A DNA stretch of 64,000 bases from Oscillospiraceae bacterium (GTDB lineage: Bacteria > Bacillota > Clostridia > Oscillospirales > Acutalibacteraceae), in the NCBI GenBank assembly GCA_025757685.1, contig CP107220.1:521501-585500 (forward strand), read 5' to 3'. The position numbers and the translations under genes are program-made. A model generated the notes under the pieces. It saw only the letters and a program-made list of their open reading frames with translations. It ran no database searches and was not told the DNA's origin. Below are positions 16,394 through 26,700 of the stretch, piece after piece; the stretch's first letter is position 1; every line of letters starts with the position of its first letter.

Positions 16394-17442
16394 TGTCTAT
16401 TGTATCTGTTCTGATCAGTTTAGTGGTGGCCTTTGCCGTCACTGCAGGGCTGGGGTTTGTGATCATTCCGTGGTTGCGCAAGCTGCACTTCGGTCAAACC
16501 ATTTTGGACATTGGCCCCGTGTGGCATAAGAAAAAGCAGGGCACGCCCAATATGGGCGGATTGATGTTTATTATCGGGATCATTGTAGCCTTTATTGTAG
16601 GCGCCTTGACCCTGCACTTTTCCGGCGGGTCGCTGGAGAGCGCCTACTCCGAACTGCTCCCCGGGCGGGAGATCATTCTGCTGGTGGCGGGTCTGTGCCT
16701 GGCCCTCGGCAACGGGATTGTAGGCTTTACCGACGATTTTATCAAAATCAAGCTGAAGCGCAACGAGGGCCTGTCTGCTAAGCAGAAGTCTTTGGGTCAG
16801 CTGATTGTGGCAGTAGGATATGTGGCGACCCTGTGGTTCTCCCACAACACAGTGTGGTACTTGCCTTTTGCCGGTTCCGTGAACTTTGAGCGCAATTTCG
16901 GCACCGGACTGCTGTTTTGGGTGCTGTCCATCTTTATCATTTACGGCACGGTAAATTCCGTGAATTTGACCGACGGCATCGACGGCCTTTGTTCCTCTGT
17001 GACCGCTACCGTAGCCATTGCCTTTATCTATTTTGGTATGTACTGCGGCTACACGGGTATGTCCATTTTGGCGGCAGCTATTTTGGGCGGCGTGTTGGGC
17101 TTCCTGTGCTGGAACTGGAACCCGGCCAAGACCTTTATGGGCGATACCGGCAGCCTGTTCCTAGGTGGTTTGGTTGCAGCCTTAGGCTACTGTATCAAGT
17201 GCCCGATTTTGCTGCTGCTTTTCGGTATCGTTTATGTGTGCGAGACCATGAGCGATATTATCCAGATCGGTTACTTTAAGATCACCCACGGCAAGCGTAT
17301 TTTCAAAATGGCGCCCATTCACCATCACTTTGAGATGTGCGGCTGGAAAGAAAAGAAGATTTGCGTTGTGTTTTCACTGGTAAATGCCGCCGGATGTATT
17401 CTCGCTTTGGTGCTGCTGATTAAGGGCACCTTCGGGAAATAA
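16393..17442 (+). CDS. mraY: phospho-MurNAc-pentapeptide transferase MraY
   Basis: MraY moves phospho-MurNAc-pentapeptide onto undecaprenyl phosphate, making lipid I at the membrane. It has about ten hydrophobic segments and the family motifs GTPNMGGLMF, GFTDDFIKIKLKRNEGL (metal-binding Asp pair), NLTDGIDGL, GDTGSLFLGG and APIHHHFEMCGW. The ATG at 16393 overlaps the murF stop and has GGAG upstream. The gene is followed directly by ftsW; murD, which normally lies between them, is missing. Confidence 0.96.
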   Translation: MSIVSVLISLVVAFAVTAGLGFVIIPWLRKLHFGQTILDIGPVWHKKKQGTPNMGGLMFIIGIIVAFIVGALTLHFSGGSLESAYSELLPGREIILLVAGLCLALGNGIVGFTDDFIKIKLKRNEGLSAKQKSLGQLIVAVGYVATLWFSHNTVWYLPFAGSVNFERNFGTGLLFWVLSIFIIYGTVNSVNLTDGIDGLCSSVTATVAIAFIYFGMYCGYTGMSILAAAILGGVLGFLCWNWNPAKTFMGDTGSLFLGGLVAALGYCIKCPILLLLFGIVYVCETMSDIIQIGYFKITHGKRIFKMAPIHHHFEMCGWKEKKICVVFSLVNAAGCILALVLLIKGTFGK

Positions 17443-17473
17443 GATTTGAAGAAAGAACAGAAAGGAGCATTCT

Positions 17474-18697
17474 GTGGCTTACCACGCAGATAACGCATTG
17501 TCTTCCCACAGCGAGGGGGAACGGGTGCTGCCCATGCAAAAAGGCGGCAAACAGCGACTGAAAAAAAGTGATATTTGGGTCACCGGCTCCTTTGATGTGC
17601 CTTTTTTGGCGCTGTCTTTGCTGCTGCTCACCATCGGGCTTGTGATGCTTTTTTCCGCCTCCTATGCCTATGCTTTTTATAATGATGATGGCAACAGCTA
17701 TGCTTATATCAGCCGCCAGCTGATATTTGCAGTTGTGGGCCTGGTGGCGATGTTTATTCTATCCAAATTGAATTATAAGGTGATCCAGGCGGCTACTGTG
17801 CCGCTGCTGCTGGTCACATTGGCGCTGCTGTGTTTGGTGCTGGTGTATCACACAAATCTGCGGGGCTTTCGCCGTTGGATCCCCCTTGGTCCCATTACTT
17901 TTCAGCCGTCGGATCTGGCCAAGTTCACCATCTCGGTGGTGCTGGCCAATTATATCAGTCGGTACTACCACCAAATGCGCAAGTTTAAGTACGGCTTTGT
18001 GTATCCCATTTTGGTCATAGCTGTGTTTTGCGGGCTGATCTACTTAGAGCATCACATGTCCTGCACCATTTTGATCTTTCTCATTGGTGCGTCGCTGATG
18101 TGGGCCGGGGGCAGCAACTGGAAGTTGTTTGCTATCGGCGTTGGTATCGTGGCAGCTGTGGCAGTGCTGGTGGTGGTCAATCCGGAGTTGCTGGAGAATT
18201 ACGCCGGCGAGCGCATACGCGCCTGGCTGGATAAAAGCTACTCGCCGGATGATCTGCGCTGGCAGACCAACAACTCCCTGTATGCCATTGGCTCCGGCGG
18301 TCTGTTTGGCACCGGGCTGGGCAATTCCAAGCAGAAGTACCTGTATGTGTCTGAGCCGCAAAACGACTTTATCTTTTCTATTGTATGTGAGGAACTTGGC
18401 TTTGTAGGCGCTGCGTTTATTATTCTTCTGTTTGGGCTTTTAGTGTGGCGCGGTGTTGATATTGCCAAAAAGTGCCCCAATCGGTTCGGCTCCCTGCTGG
18501 TGCTGGGCATTATGGCTCAGATCGGGTTTCAGGTGGTGCTGAACATTATGGTGGTCACAGATACCATTCCCAACACGGGTATTGCGCTGCCGTTCTTCAG
18601 TTACGGCGGCACAGCACTGATCCTGTTGCTGGGCGAGATCGGCGTGGTGCTCTCCGTATCACGCAAAAACAATCAAAGAGTGGAGGTAAGCGAATGA
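17474..18697 (+). CDS. ftsW: SEDS peptidoglycan polymerase FtsW
   Basis: FtsW polymerises lipid II at the septum together with its class B PBP. The 407-residue protein has a 35-residue cytosolic start and ten membrane segments; signatures include RGFRRWIPLGPITFQPSDLAK, the catalytic-Asp region and the C-terminal TDTIPNTGIALPFFSYGGTA. SpoVE has the same fold, so a sporulation role is possible. The GTG start has AAAGGAG seven bases upstream. The stop overlaps the murG ATG. Confidence 0.94.
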   Translation: MAYHADNALSSHSEGERVLPMQKGGKQRLKKSDIWVTGSFDVPFLALSLLLLTIGLVMLFSASYAYAFYNDDGNSYAYISRQLIFAVVGLVAMFILSKLNYKVIQAATVPLLLVTLALLCLVLVYHTNLRGFRRWIPLGPITFQPSDLAKFTISVVLANYISRYYHQMRKFKYGFVYPILVIAVFCGLIYLEHHMSCTILIFLIGASLMWAGGSNWKLFAIGVGIVAAVAVLVVVNPELLENYAGERIRAWLDKSYSPDDLRWQTNNSLYAIGSGGLFGTGLGNSKQKYLYVSEPQNDFIFSIVCEELGFVGAAFIILLFGLLVWRGVDIAKKCPNRFGSLLVLGIMAQIGFQVVLNIMVVTDTIPNTGIALPFFSYGGTALILLLGEIGVVLSVSRKNNQRVEVSE

Positions 18698-19818
18698 AGC
18701 TCCTGTTTGCCACCGGCGGTACAGCCGGTCATATTAACCCGGCTTTGGCTGTGGCTTCCTACCTAAGAGAAAAATATCCAGAGGCAGAGTTTTTGTTTGT
18801 CGGCACGGCGGACCATATGGAAAGCCGTCTGGTGCCTGCTGCCGGGTTCGATTTTAAGACCATTCAGATCAGCGGCTTTCGCCGTTCCTTTTCACCGGCG
18901 GCCATTGCCCACAATGTGCGCACGGTGGCCTGGCTGATGAAAAGCGAAAAGAAATGTAAACAGATCCTCACCGACTTTCAGCCGGATGTGGTGGTGGGCT
19001 TTGGCGGTTATGTCAGCGGTCCGGTGCTGCAACAGGCGGTGAAACTGGGTATTCCCACTTGTATTCACGAGCAAAACGCCTACCCAGGCATTACCAATAA
19101 GACCCTGGCCAAAACGGTGGATCGGGTTATGCTGACGGTAGAGGATGCTGCCAAGCACTTAACGCCGAAGAATCCGCCGGTGGTTACCGGTCTGCCGGTG
19201 CGCGGTCAACTCCTGTGTGCCGATCGGGCGGCTGCCCGGGCAGGACTGGGCATACCGGACGGTCAAATGTTGGTACTGTCCTTTGGCGGCTCTCTGGGTG
19301 CTAAGCCCCTGAATGAGGCCATGCTGCCCATTCTTCTGCGCCATGCAGAGGACGGCAGCTGTTACCATATTCATTCTGTGGGCACCAACGGCGGCGAATA
19401 TTTAGAGAAGTTTGCGCAGGCGGGCTTCACCGATGGTCGCAAAGGCACGGTGGAAGTGCGCCAGTATATTGACAATATGGATGTATGTATGGCGGCGGCG
19501 GATTTGGTGATCGGCCGTGCCGGCGCCTCCTCTCTGTCTGAGATTGAGGCCATGGGCAAGGCATCCATTTTAATTCCCTCGCCCTATGTGGCAGAGAATC
19601 ACCAGTTCCACAACGCGATGGCGCTGGTAAATCGTAATGCCGCCCGTATTTTGGAGGAGAAGGACTTGTCCGCAGATACCTTGTCTGCCATGATGGACGA
19701 GTTGCTTTCCGATAAAGAAAAGCTGTTTGAAATTGAGCGTAATGCCAAGGCTATGTCTGTGGCTGACGCTCGCAGCCGCATTGCCGATGTAATCCTGGAC
19801 CTGGCAAAGGCAAAATAA
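18694..19818 (+). CDS. murG: UDP-GlcNAc:lipid I N-acetylglucosaminyltransferase MurG
   Basis: MurG converts lipid I to lipid II on the inner membrane face. From the ATG at 18694 the 374-residue GT28 enzyme begins LLFATGGTAGHINPALA with the glycine-rich loop, then GGYVSGPVLQQA, HEQNAYPG, and the donor-site region DLVIGRAGASSLSEIEAMGKASILIPSP. The in-frame extension upstream lies inside ftsW and is not used. Confidence 0.96.
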   Translation: MKLLFATGGTAGHINPALAVASYLREKYPEAEFLFVGTADHMESRLVPAAGFDFKTIQISGFRRSFSPAAIAHNVRTVAWLMKSEKKCKQILTDFQPDVVVGFGGYVSGPVLQQAVKLGIPTCIHEQNAYPGITNKTLAKTVDRVMLTVEDAAKHLTPKNPPVVTGLPVRGQLLCADRAAARAGLGIPDGQMLVLSFGGSLGAKPLNEAMLPILLRHAEDGSCYHIHSVGTNGGEYLEKFAQAGFTDGRKGTVEVRQYIDNMDVCMAAADLVIGRAGASSLSEIEAMGKASILIPSPYVAENHQFHNAMALVNRNAARILEEKDLSADTLSAMMDELLSDKEKLFEIERNAKAMSVADARSRIADVILDLAKAK

Positions 19819-19874
19819 CCCGATACACCCAAAGTCCCCTCCTTGCATAGTATGGCAAGTACGAGGGTGATGGA

Positions 19875-21158
19875 ATGGAACAGTATGTAATCGAGGGTCA
19901 GACCAAACTCCGGGGTATGCTGCCGGTGCACGGCGCCAAAAACGCTGCGCTGCCCATTTTAGCCGGCACGCTGCTGGTACCCGGGGTATGTGAAATACAT
20001 AATTGCCCGGCGCTGTCCGATGTGGCGGCGGCCGCTGCCATTTTGCAGTCTCTGGGCTGCCGGGTGCAGCAGGAGCCGGGGGTAGTGACCGTAGACGCTA
20101 CGACGATGAGCGGCACCTGTATTTCCGAAGAAATGATGCGTACCATGCGCTCCAGCATGCTGTTTTTACCGGCGATTCTCAGTCGGGCAGGCAGCGCCAC
20201 CGTATGTTATCCCGGTGGGTGCGATATTGGACTGCGACCCATTGATCTGCACCTGTCCGCTCTGCGGCAGCTGGGTGCTCGGGTCACGGAGGACGGCTGC
20301 TGTATGCACTGTACGGCGCCCGGTGGTCTGGTGGGTTGTCCCATACATTTGCCGTTCCCCAGCGTCGGTGCCACAGAGTGCGTGATGCTGGCGGCCTGTA
20401 CCGCCAAGGGCGTGACTACCTTAATGAACGCAGCGCGAGAGCCGGAGATCGGTGATCTGGCAGACTTCTTAAATGCAGTGGGCGGCAAGGTGCTGGTAGA
20501 TGGCAACGGTACGGTGACCGTTGAGGGTGTACCGTCGCTCCACAGCGCGGCGCATACCGTGATCCCGGATCGGATCGTGGCGTCAACATATATGAGCGCT
20601 GCGGCCATTACCGGGGGTAAACTGTTGCTGCGGCAGGTGCGCACGGCGCATTTGGCACCGGTACTGCCGGTGTTTCAGGAGATGGGATGTGACCTGCGCC
20701 TGGACGGCACAGATCTATTGATCACAGCGCCGGAGCGGCTGCGCGCCTTTAAGCGGCTGACCACCATGCCGTATCCGGGATTCCCCACAGACAGCCAGGC
20801 AGTGCTTGCCGCCGCAGCTGCAACTGCTCGGGGCACATCTGTGATTTGTGAGAATATATTTGAAAATCGATTTCGTTATACCTGCCAGTTGCAGCGCTTT
20901 GGCTGTGACATTGCTGTTAGCGGCAAAACGGAGGTAATTCGCGGTGTGCCTACGCTCCACGGGGCAAAGGCAGAGGCTACGGACTTGCGTGGCGGTGCCG
21001 CCTTGGTGGTGGCTGCATTGGCTGCTGCCGGTACTTCCACCATCAGCGAAATTCATCATATTACCCGCGGCTATGAGGACTTGCCGACCGTACTCACCGC
21101 GGTAGGGGCAAATATCAAGAGGACGAACCATGAAACAAAGGACACCAGAACCGCCTGA
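19875..21158 (+). CDS. murA: UDP-GlcNAc 1-carboxyvinyltransferase MurA
   Basis: MurA transfers enolpyruvate from PEP to UDP-GlcNAc, the first committed step of peptidoglycan synthesis. The 427-residue protein shows KNAALPIL near the start (Lys22) and PGGCDIGLRPIDLHL with the catalytic cysteine at position 116, so it should be fosfomycin-sensitive in principle. Its presence inside the division cluster between murG and divIB is seen in several Clostridia. It overlaps divIB by 29 bases. The 56-base gap before it contains a short CTTGC/GCAAG hairpin of unknown role. Confidence 0.94.
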   Translation: MEQYVIEGQTKLRGMLPVHGAKNAALPILAGTLLVPGVCEIHNCPALSDVAAAAAILQSLGCRVQQEPGVVTVDATTMSGTCISEEMMRTMRSSMLFLPAILSRAGSATVCYPGGCDIGLRPIDLHLSALRQLGARVTEDGCCMHCTAPGGLVGCPIHLPFPSVGATECVMLAACTAKGVTTLMNAAREPEIGDLADFLNAVGGKVLVDGNGTVTVEGVPSLHSAAHTVIPDRIVASTYMSAAAITGGKLLLRQVRTAHLAPVLPVFQEMGCDLRLDGTDLLITAPERLRAFKRLTTMPYPGFPTDSQAVLAAAAATARGTSVICENIFENRFRYTCQLQRFGCDIAVSGKTEVIRGVPTLHGAKAEATDLRGGAALVVAALAAAGTSTISEIHHITRGYEDLPTVLTAVGANIKRTNHETKDTRTA

Positions 21159-22038
21159 ACAACGGCGCAGCGCTTACTTGGATAATGGGCTGGAGCCGCC
21201 GAAGCTGTATCGTCGGGAGCAGCAGCAAGCCGCTTCCCGGCAGCAGCGCCAGGCGCCGCCGATGACCCGTCAGGAACGGCGCAAAAAACAGAATAAACGC
21301 CGCCGGTTAAAGCGCAGCGTGCGCCGGGCTTTGGCCGTGATCGGTTTGGTGCTGCTGGCGGTAGCGATTGTGGCGGTGCTGTGTCTGACCGTGTTCTTTA
21401 AGATTGAGAGCATTACCGTTACCGGCAGTAAGGTATATGACACGGAAAAGGTGCTCTCCGTTTGTACCATTGAAACAGGGGAGAACCTGTTTTTGGCAGA
21501 TACGGACAAGGCAGCCCAACAGTTGCAGCAGGCACTGCCGTATGTGTACAGCGCCAAGATCAAGCGCAAGCTGCCCGGCACCGTTCAGATTCAGGTGACA
21601 GACGCCGCACCGGCCTATGCGGTGAAGAATAAGGACAAGACCTATACCTTGATGGACGATCGGTTCAAGGTGCTGGAAGTGGTGCAGAAGAAGCCGAAAG
21701 AGAGCATTCTTATTCAAAAGGCCAATTTAAAAAGTGCCAAGGTGGGACAGACCGCCCAGTTTGCCAACAAGAATGTAGCAGCGTGTTTGACCCAGTTGGC
21801 ACAGGCCATTCGTGATTATCAGTTCACAGAGGCAACGGCGATTTGCAGCGAGGGACTGAACAGTAACTCTATTGTATATGACGGTCGGATCGTCTTTAAG
21901 CTGGGCACCTGTGAGAAGCTGGAAAAGAAGATCCATCAGGGCTTAGCTGCCTGTGCACAGTTGGATCAGGATAACCCTTCTGTGAAAGGAACTCTTCGTT
22001 TAACAGGTGAAAAGCAATATTACTTTACAGAAGATTAG
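21130..22038 (+). CDS. divIB: cell-division protein DivIB/FtsQ
   Basis: DivIB is a bitopic septum protein that stabilises FtsL and DivIC. The 302-residue protein has a long basic, Gln-rich cytosolic part (1-70, RQERRKKQNKRRRLKRSVRR), one membrane helix (about 75-95), then a POTRA domain opening IESITVTGSKVYDTEKVLSVC and a beta domain. The start lies within the end of murA, so translation is coupled. It ends the wall part of the cluster before the separate ftsZ promoter. Confidence 0.9.
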   Translation: MKQRTPEPPEQRRSAYLDNGLEPPKLYRREQQQAASRQQRQAPPMTRQERRKKQNKRRRLKRSVRRALAVIGLVLLAVAIVAVLCLTVFFKIESITVTGSKVYDTEKVLSVCTIETGENLFLADTDKAAQQLQQALPYVYSAKIKRKLPGTVQIQVTDAAPAYAVKNKDKTYTLMDDRFKVLEVVQKKPKESILIQKANLKSAKVGQTAQFANKNVAACLTQLAQAIRDYQFTEATAICSEGLNSNSIVYDGRIVFKLGTCEKLEKKIHQGLAACAQLDQDNPSVKGTLRLTGEKQYYFTED

Positions 22039-22162
22039 CTGTAAAGAAAATAAATATACATATTTTAGACAAGTTTCGCACACTTGTGGAAACTGCACAA
22101 AGTCCCGCCGGTTGAAAATCGGAAAAATTGTCAAATACTTTGAGAAATATTCAAAAAAAGTG

Positions 22163-22191
22163 TTGCAAAAGGATTACAATATTGTTACAAT
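22163..22191 (+). promoter_or_regulatory. promoter of ftsZ
   Basis: TTGCAA (22163-22168) and TACAAT (22186-22191) with a 17-base spacer lie in the 221-base gap before ftsZ, giving it expression independent of the upstream cluster. The rest of the gap is A/T-rich with no gene. Confidence 0.7.
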
Positions 22192-22259
22192 ATGATTTGT
22201 AAAGTTGTCTACTGACAAACTGATGGATTTACAAAATAAATGAAGGAGATACATAATCT

Positions 22260-23372
22260 ATGGCTCGTTATGAAATTGATACGGATGACAACAAGGTTGT
22301 TCAGATTAAAGTAATCGGTGTTGGCGGCGGCGGCGGTAACGCCGTGAACCGCATGGTAAAATGTAATATTCAGGATGTGGAGTTCGTTGCGATCAACACG
22401 GATCGTCCGGCTCTGGCTAAGTCTGCCGCTTCTCATAAGATTGAGATCGGCGAAAAAGCTACCAAGGGTCGTGGCGCCGGCGCTAAGCCGGAGGTTGGCA
22501 CTCGTGCCGCCGAGGAAAGCCGCGAGGCGATTACTGACGCTGTGACCGGCGCAGAGATGGTATTTATCACTGCCGGTATGGGCGGTGGTACCGGTACCGG
22601 CGCTGCTCCCGTTGTAGCGAAGATTGCCAAGGATATGGGTATTCTTACCGTTGGCGTTGTGACCACTCCCTTTGCTTTTGAGGGCAAACGTCGTATGAAT
22701 CAGGCAAAAGAGGGCATCGAGGATCTGGCTCAGTATGTGGACTCCCTGATGGTCATTCCCAATGAAAATCTGAAGTATGTGACCGATGAGAAGATCACCC
22801 TGCTCAACGCTTTTGAGATTGCGAATGATGTACTGCGCCAGGGCGTGCAGTCCATTTCTGACCTGGTAAATGCTACCGGTCTGGTAAACTCTGACTTTGC
22901 TGATGTGACCGAGATCATGAAGGACGCCGGTTATGCGCACATGGGTGTTGGCCGCGCCAAGGGCAAGGACAAGGCCGAGGTGGCTGCAAAGCAGGCCATC
23001 ACTTCTCCGCTGCTGAACACCTCTATCGAGGGTGCCCGGGGCGTACTGCTGAACATTACCGCTTCTACGGATATCGGTCTGGAAGAGATTGATGCAGCTT
23101 CTACCATCGTGACCAATGCGGTTCACCCGGATTGTGAGATCATTTGGGGTGCCAACTTCGATGAGGAGCTGGAGGACGAGATGATTATCACCGTCATCGC
23201 CACCCGCTTTGGTGACGAAGGCCCCAATCATCAGATCAAGTCTACTACCGCTAACCTGGAGGTTGCACCGCCGGTAACCGAGCCTGTGGCGCCTACCACT
23301 GCTGCCCCCTCTGCGTTTACCAACAGCGACGATGACGCCTTTGACCAGATTGTGGATTTCTTTAAGAAGTAA
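22260..23372 (+). CDS. ftsZ: cell-division GTPase FtsZ
   Basis: FtsZ polymerises into the Z-ring that organises division. The 370-residue protein shows KVIGVGGGGGNAVNRM, NTDRPAL, the tubulin signature GGGTGTG at 108-114, and NADFADV-like text in LVNSDFADVTEIM. A variable linker is followed by the short C-terminal peptide DDAFDQIVDFFKK used to bind partner proteins. AAGGAG precedes the ATG by about 11 bases. The gene ends in a strong hairpin. Confidence 0.97.
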   Translation: MARYEIDTDDNKVVQIKVIGVGGGGGNAVNRMVKCNIQDVEFVAINTDRPALAKSAASHKIEIGEKATKGRGAGAKPEVGTRAAEESREAITDAVTGAEMVFITAGMGGGTGTGAAPVVAKIAKDMGILTVGVVTTPFAFEGKRRMNQAKEGIEDLAQYVDSLMVIPNENLKYVTDEKITLLNAFEIANDVLRQGVQSISDLVNATGLVNSDFADVTEIMKDAGYAHMGVGRAKGKDKAEVAAKQAITSPLLNTSIEGARGVLLNITASTDIGLEEIDAASTIVTNAVHPDCEIIWGANFDEELEDEMIITVIATRFGDEGPNHQIKSTTANLEVAPPVTEPVAPTTAAPSAFTNSDDDAFDQIVDFFKK

Positions 23373-23387
23373 GCAAGTTTGATACAA

Positions 23388-23416
23388 AAAGCGCTCCTGT
23401 TTTTCAGGAGCGCTTT
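23388..23416 (+). terminator. ftsZ terminator
   Basis: A 12-bp stem (AAAGCGCTCCTG with CAGGAGCGCTTT) with a T5 loop; the downstream T-run is short and interrupted (TTTGTATTT). Confidence 0.75.
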
Positions 23417-23649
23417 GTATTTATACAGATCGTTCAAAAGTGGGCAGGATGTATATTTATCGTCTCTGTGGTATAGAAATGTGGAAAATAATGTGAAAGC
23501 AAGTGAAAGCCTTTACATTTTGCACATTTTCCACCGAGTTTTTCGCAAATCTCGTTCACAAACCAATGGAGACTTCCACAGTTTGAACATAGATTTCCAC
23601 ATCGATTTTCACTTTGTGATTTTGTAAAGGCGTTGTGCCTTACAGAGAG
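23417..23649. other. intergenic stretch with DnaA-box-like repeats
   Basis: No gene is credible in this stretch between ftsZ and the convergent mannosidase. It holds four sites close to TTTTCCACA: reverse-strand exact at 23480-23488, TTTTCCACC at 23527-23535, a 7/9 match at 23572-23580 and ATTTCCACA at 23593-23601. These resemble DnaA boxes, but the common TTATCCACA form is absent. Function unknown. Confidence 0.3.
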
Positions 23650-23686
23650 AAAGGACCGATATGCAGAATTTGCATACCGGTCCTTT
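23650..23686 (-). terminator. terminator of the GH38 operon
   Basis: A long stem, AAAGGACCGATATGCA (23650-23665) with TGCATACCGGTCCTTT (23671-23686), has one mismatch and lies 16 bases after the minus-strand stop. The T-run on the minus strand is weak, so termination may be incomplete. Confidence 0.65.
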
Positions 23687-23702
23687 TGATATTTATGCAC
23701 CG

Positions 23703-26700
23703 TTACCATTCACTTTTTGTATAAGAGCGAATGATGTTGGTAATGGGGTTGTCCCTTTTCCAGCCTTTGCCCTTACCGCCCTTGGCCTGGTCCTGGATCT
23801 TGCCTGCACGAATGGTGACAAAGTCCGCCTTGTCAATGAGTTTTTCCATTGGCGGAATATCGTCAAAGTCGTAGTCGCCGGTAATAGTGTCCAGCAGGGG
23901 GGTAGCCAGGGTGGTGTTGGCGTATTTCTTTACCGCTGTCATGGCCATAATGATCAGTCGATTGTCCTCTGGCAGGGTCAGGGTCTTGGCACCGCGAATG
24001 TCCAGTTCATACAGGTAGAACCAGGCTTTCTTGGCGGCAATGTTGCCCTCCGGGTGATGGCAGTGTGTGAATTCAAGGGCAATGTCCGCATCCTTAATGC
24101 GGGCGGTCTGCTTCAGTCCGGCCATATCCCACAGAAATGGCAGCTCTGCCATACTGTGAATGGTCAGGGTCTTGGTGCGCCGATCGGTGGCAAATTCCGC
24201 CTGCCGGTCACCGGCGGTGCTGGCTGCCAGAAAGTACAGCTTGGTGCAGCCCTTGGGCAGCTCCAAAGTCTCGCCGCGAGCCACAAGCAGGTCGTTGCCG
24301 TTGCTGACCTGCGGCAGCTTAAATGTAATGCCTTTATAAGTGGGTACCTGCGGCAGCAACTCTGCCGGCAGCGAGAACCCGGCGCCTTGCAGAATGCAGT
24401 TACGCATATCCTCGTCGGTGGTTAAGCCCTTGGTGTTCACCGGAAGTTCCATTTTTTTAAATTTCTCTCGGGGCAGCTTTTCTGCCTCAAAGGTGAGTAA
24501 AAAGGTTTTCACTTCAAAGGGCTTCAAATCAAAGGTCAGTTGACCGTTCTTGATCTCTACCGCTTGCATCGGTCGCTCGTCTGCGGTACACAGAGTGGCA
24601 CCGGCGATGGGCCGATAGACGGAGAAGGTTACAGCCTTTTGTGCTTGGCCTGCAGCTTCGCCAATGCGGACGATATAACCGCTGCCATCCTCGCTTTTCT
24701 TAAAGGCGCGGAGTAAGGCGTTCTCCGTATTTAATGCAGCCGCGGAAAATGCGCTACCCAGCTTGCCGTCCTTGCGGGCGGAGGTTTGGAATGCGACCAG
24801 CGGTTTGCTAAAGGCTTCTGCCGCTGTTTGCGTGCCGGTCTGCCAGCCGCCCTTGTGGCTGTAAATGCCAAAGCCGAAGCGGTTGCGCCCAAGGTCCATC
24901 AAATCCTGGCGCGCCTCTTTGATAAAAGCGCCGGCGGGCGTGTGCAGGCAGGTGAGCCGCAGGGTGTGATCGTCCGGCTTATCCCAGCCGTATTTGCTGT
25001 CTGAAAAGACGGACACCCCAAAGTCGCCGTCGCTACCTGTCAGATCCGCCCACTTTTGGGCCGGCACTTCATACAGCTTTTCGTTATTATTTCCTCTGTG
25101 GATTACACCCAGTCCCAGGTCGTAGTCCGCGCCGTCTGCTGCGGCAACAAAGGGAAATTCAGCCTTGAGCATAGACCGGCGGCTGCGCCAATCTACAGCG
25201 TTCTCCACCCGAATACAGCTGCTGCCGGCATCCAGGCTGATCACCTGTTCCACTTTAGACACGCCCAGTTGACGGCTAACTTTAACAGCCGCCTTGGCGG
25301 GGCCACTCTCCAGCAGTTCAAACTTCGGCGTGTTGGCATAGAGATAAGGCGCTTTGTCAATATCGGCCTTGCGCATTTCCCACGCCGGGTAGTTCAGTTC
25401 GCCGGTATCGTGGAGCACAGCCAACTTAATGGGTCTTTCCAAAATCTGGCGCCCCAGCTCTTTATCATACAAAAAGGCAATATCGCCGTTTTTGTTCAGC
25501 AGCAGACGGTACTTGCGGTTCTCCAGCATGTGCTCGCCGCAACGCAGGTCGGTCTTTACCGGGCAGGGGGCGTTTGCCGCCGTCACATCCAATACCAGGT
25601 AGCCCATAGGAGGTACGGTGGCCAGCACCGCCATGTGAAATGCCTTGCCTTCTTTGCGGATTACCTGGCTGGGCAGCTCAATCCCGTCTCGATCCAGCAC
25701 CCGCAGGTACTTGCCGTTGTGATTCAGTCGTACATGGGCTTCTACCGATTCTGTTCTGGCAAAGGGCAGGGGATTGTGCACGATCAGGGCGCAGTCCGTT
25801 ACCCATTGGGTATCCAGTTGGTTGGCAATAGCAGCCACTGCACCGGTGTATTCCCCTTGCAGCTGCACCAGCGAGGTGTGGTAGTCGTTCCACCCAGTGT
25901 TGTAAATGTCCATATTGGAGGTGCCGGGCAGATCGTCGTGGAACTGGTGCTGGATCAGCCGTTCCCAGGCCTTGGTCACCGTTTCCTGCGGGTAGGTATA
26001 GACCCCCAGCAGCTCCGCGGTGGAGAGGGTGCTCTCTGTCACATCGGCCAGCACCTCACATTGGCGGTTCAGTCGCTTGCCCATCGCCCGGGCAGTGTAA
26101 CCGCCGGCACCGTGGCTGGTCATCAGCAGCTCGTTGTTCCACACGGGCAGGCGGTCCTTGTCGCTGTCCGGCAGGGCATCAATGTCCTTGAAAATTTGGT
26201 CGGACTGCGCACTGATCACATCAAAGTCTTTTTGCCCATTTTCTGCCGCACTGGCGCACACGCTTTGCACGCTCTCCTCTGTGGGAGCGCCGCCAACGTC
26301 GCCGGTGCCGTACAGGTGCTGGGCATAGGGGAGACCGCCTTCAAAGGCGTTCTTTGCCACATCGTCAATGACGGACACTTCGCCGCGCAGGTCGCCGCTG
26401 AATTTGGAACGGTAAGACCGGGCGTTGGGGCACGCCAGCACACGGCTGCCGTCCACGCCTTGCCAATAACCCAGGGTAAAGGGCACGCCGTAGGCACTGC
26501 CCCAGCTGAGCTTTTGGGTAGTAAAGCCCAGTAGCCCGGCGTACTTCATCACAGATGGCAGCGCCTGGCCGAAGCCAAAGCAGTCAGGCAGAAAAATGTC
26601 CTTAGACTGCACGCCGAACTTTTCCTGAAAATACCGATTGCCAAGGAGAATATTGCGAAAAAGTGCCTCCGGAGAGGGAATATTCACATCGCCGTTCTCA

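Noticed and set aside
22209..23387. 392-codon open frame on the minus strand
   Set aside because: Antisense to ftsZ, running through its terminator; composition is that of a shadow.
23379..23627. 82-codon frame after ftsZ
   Set aside because: It begins inside the ftsZ terminator, has no ribosome site and no recognisable motif.
25056..26534. 492-codon open frame on the plus strand
   Set aside because: Antisense to the GH38 gene; the catalytic residues and length of GH38 settle the coding strand.
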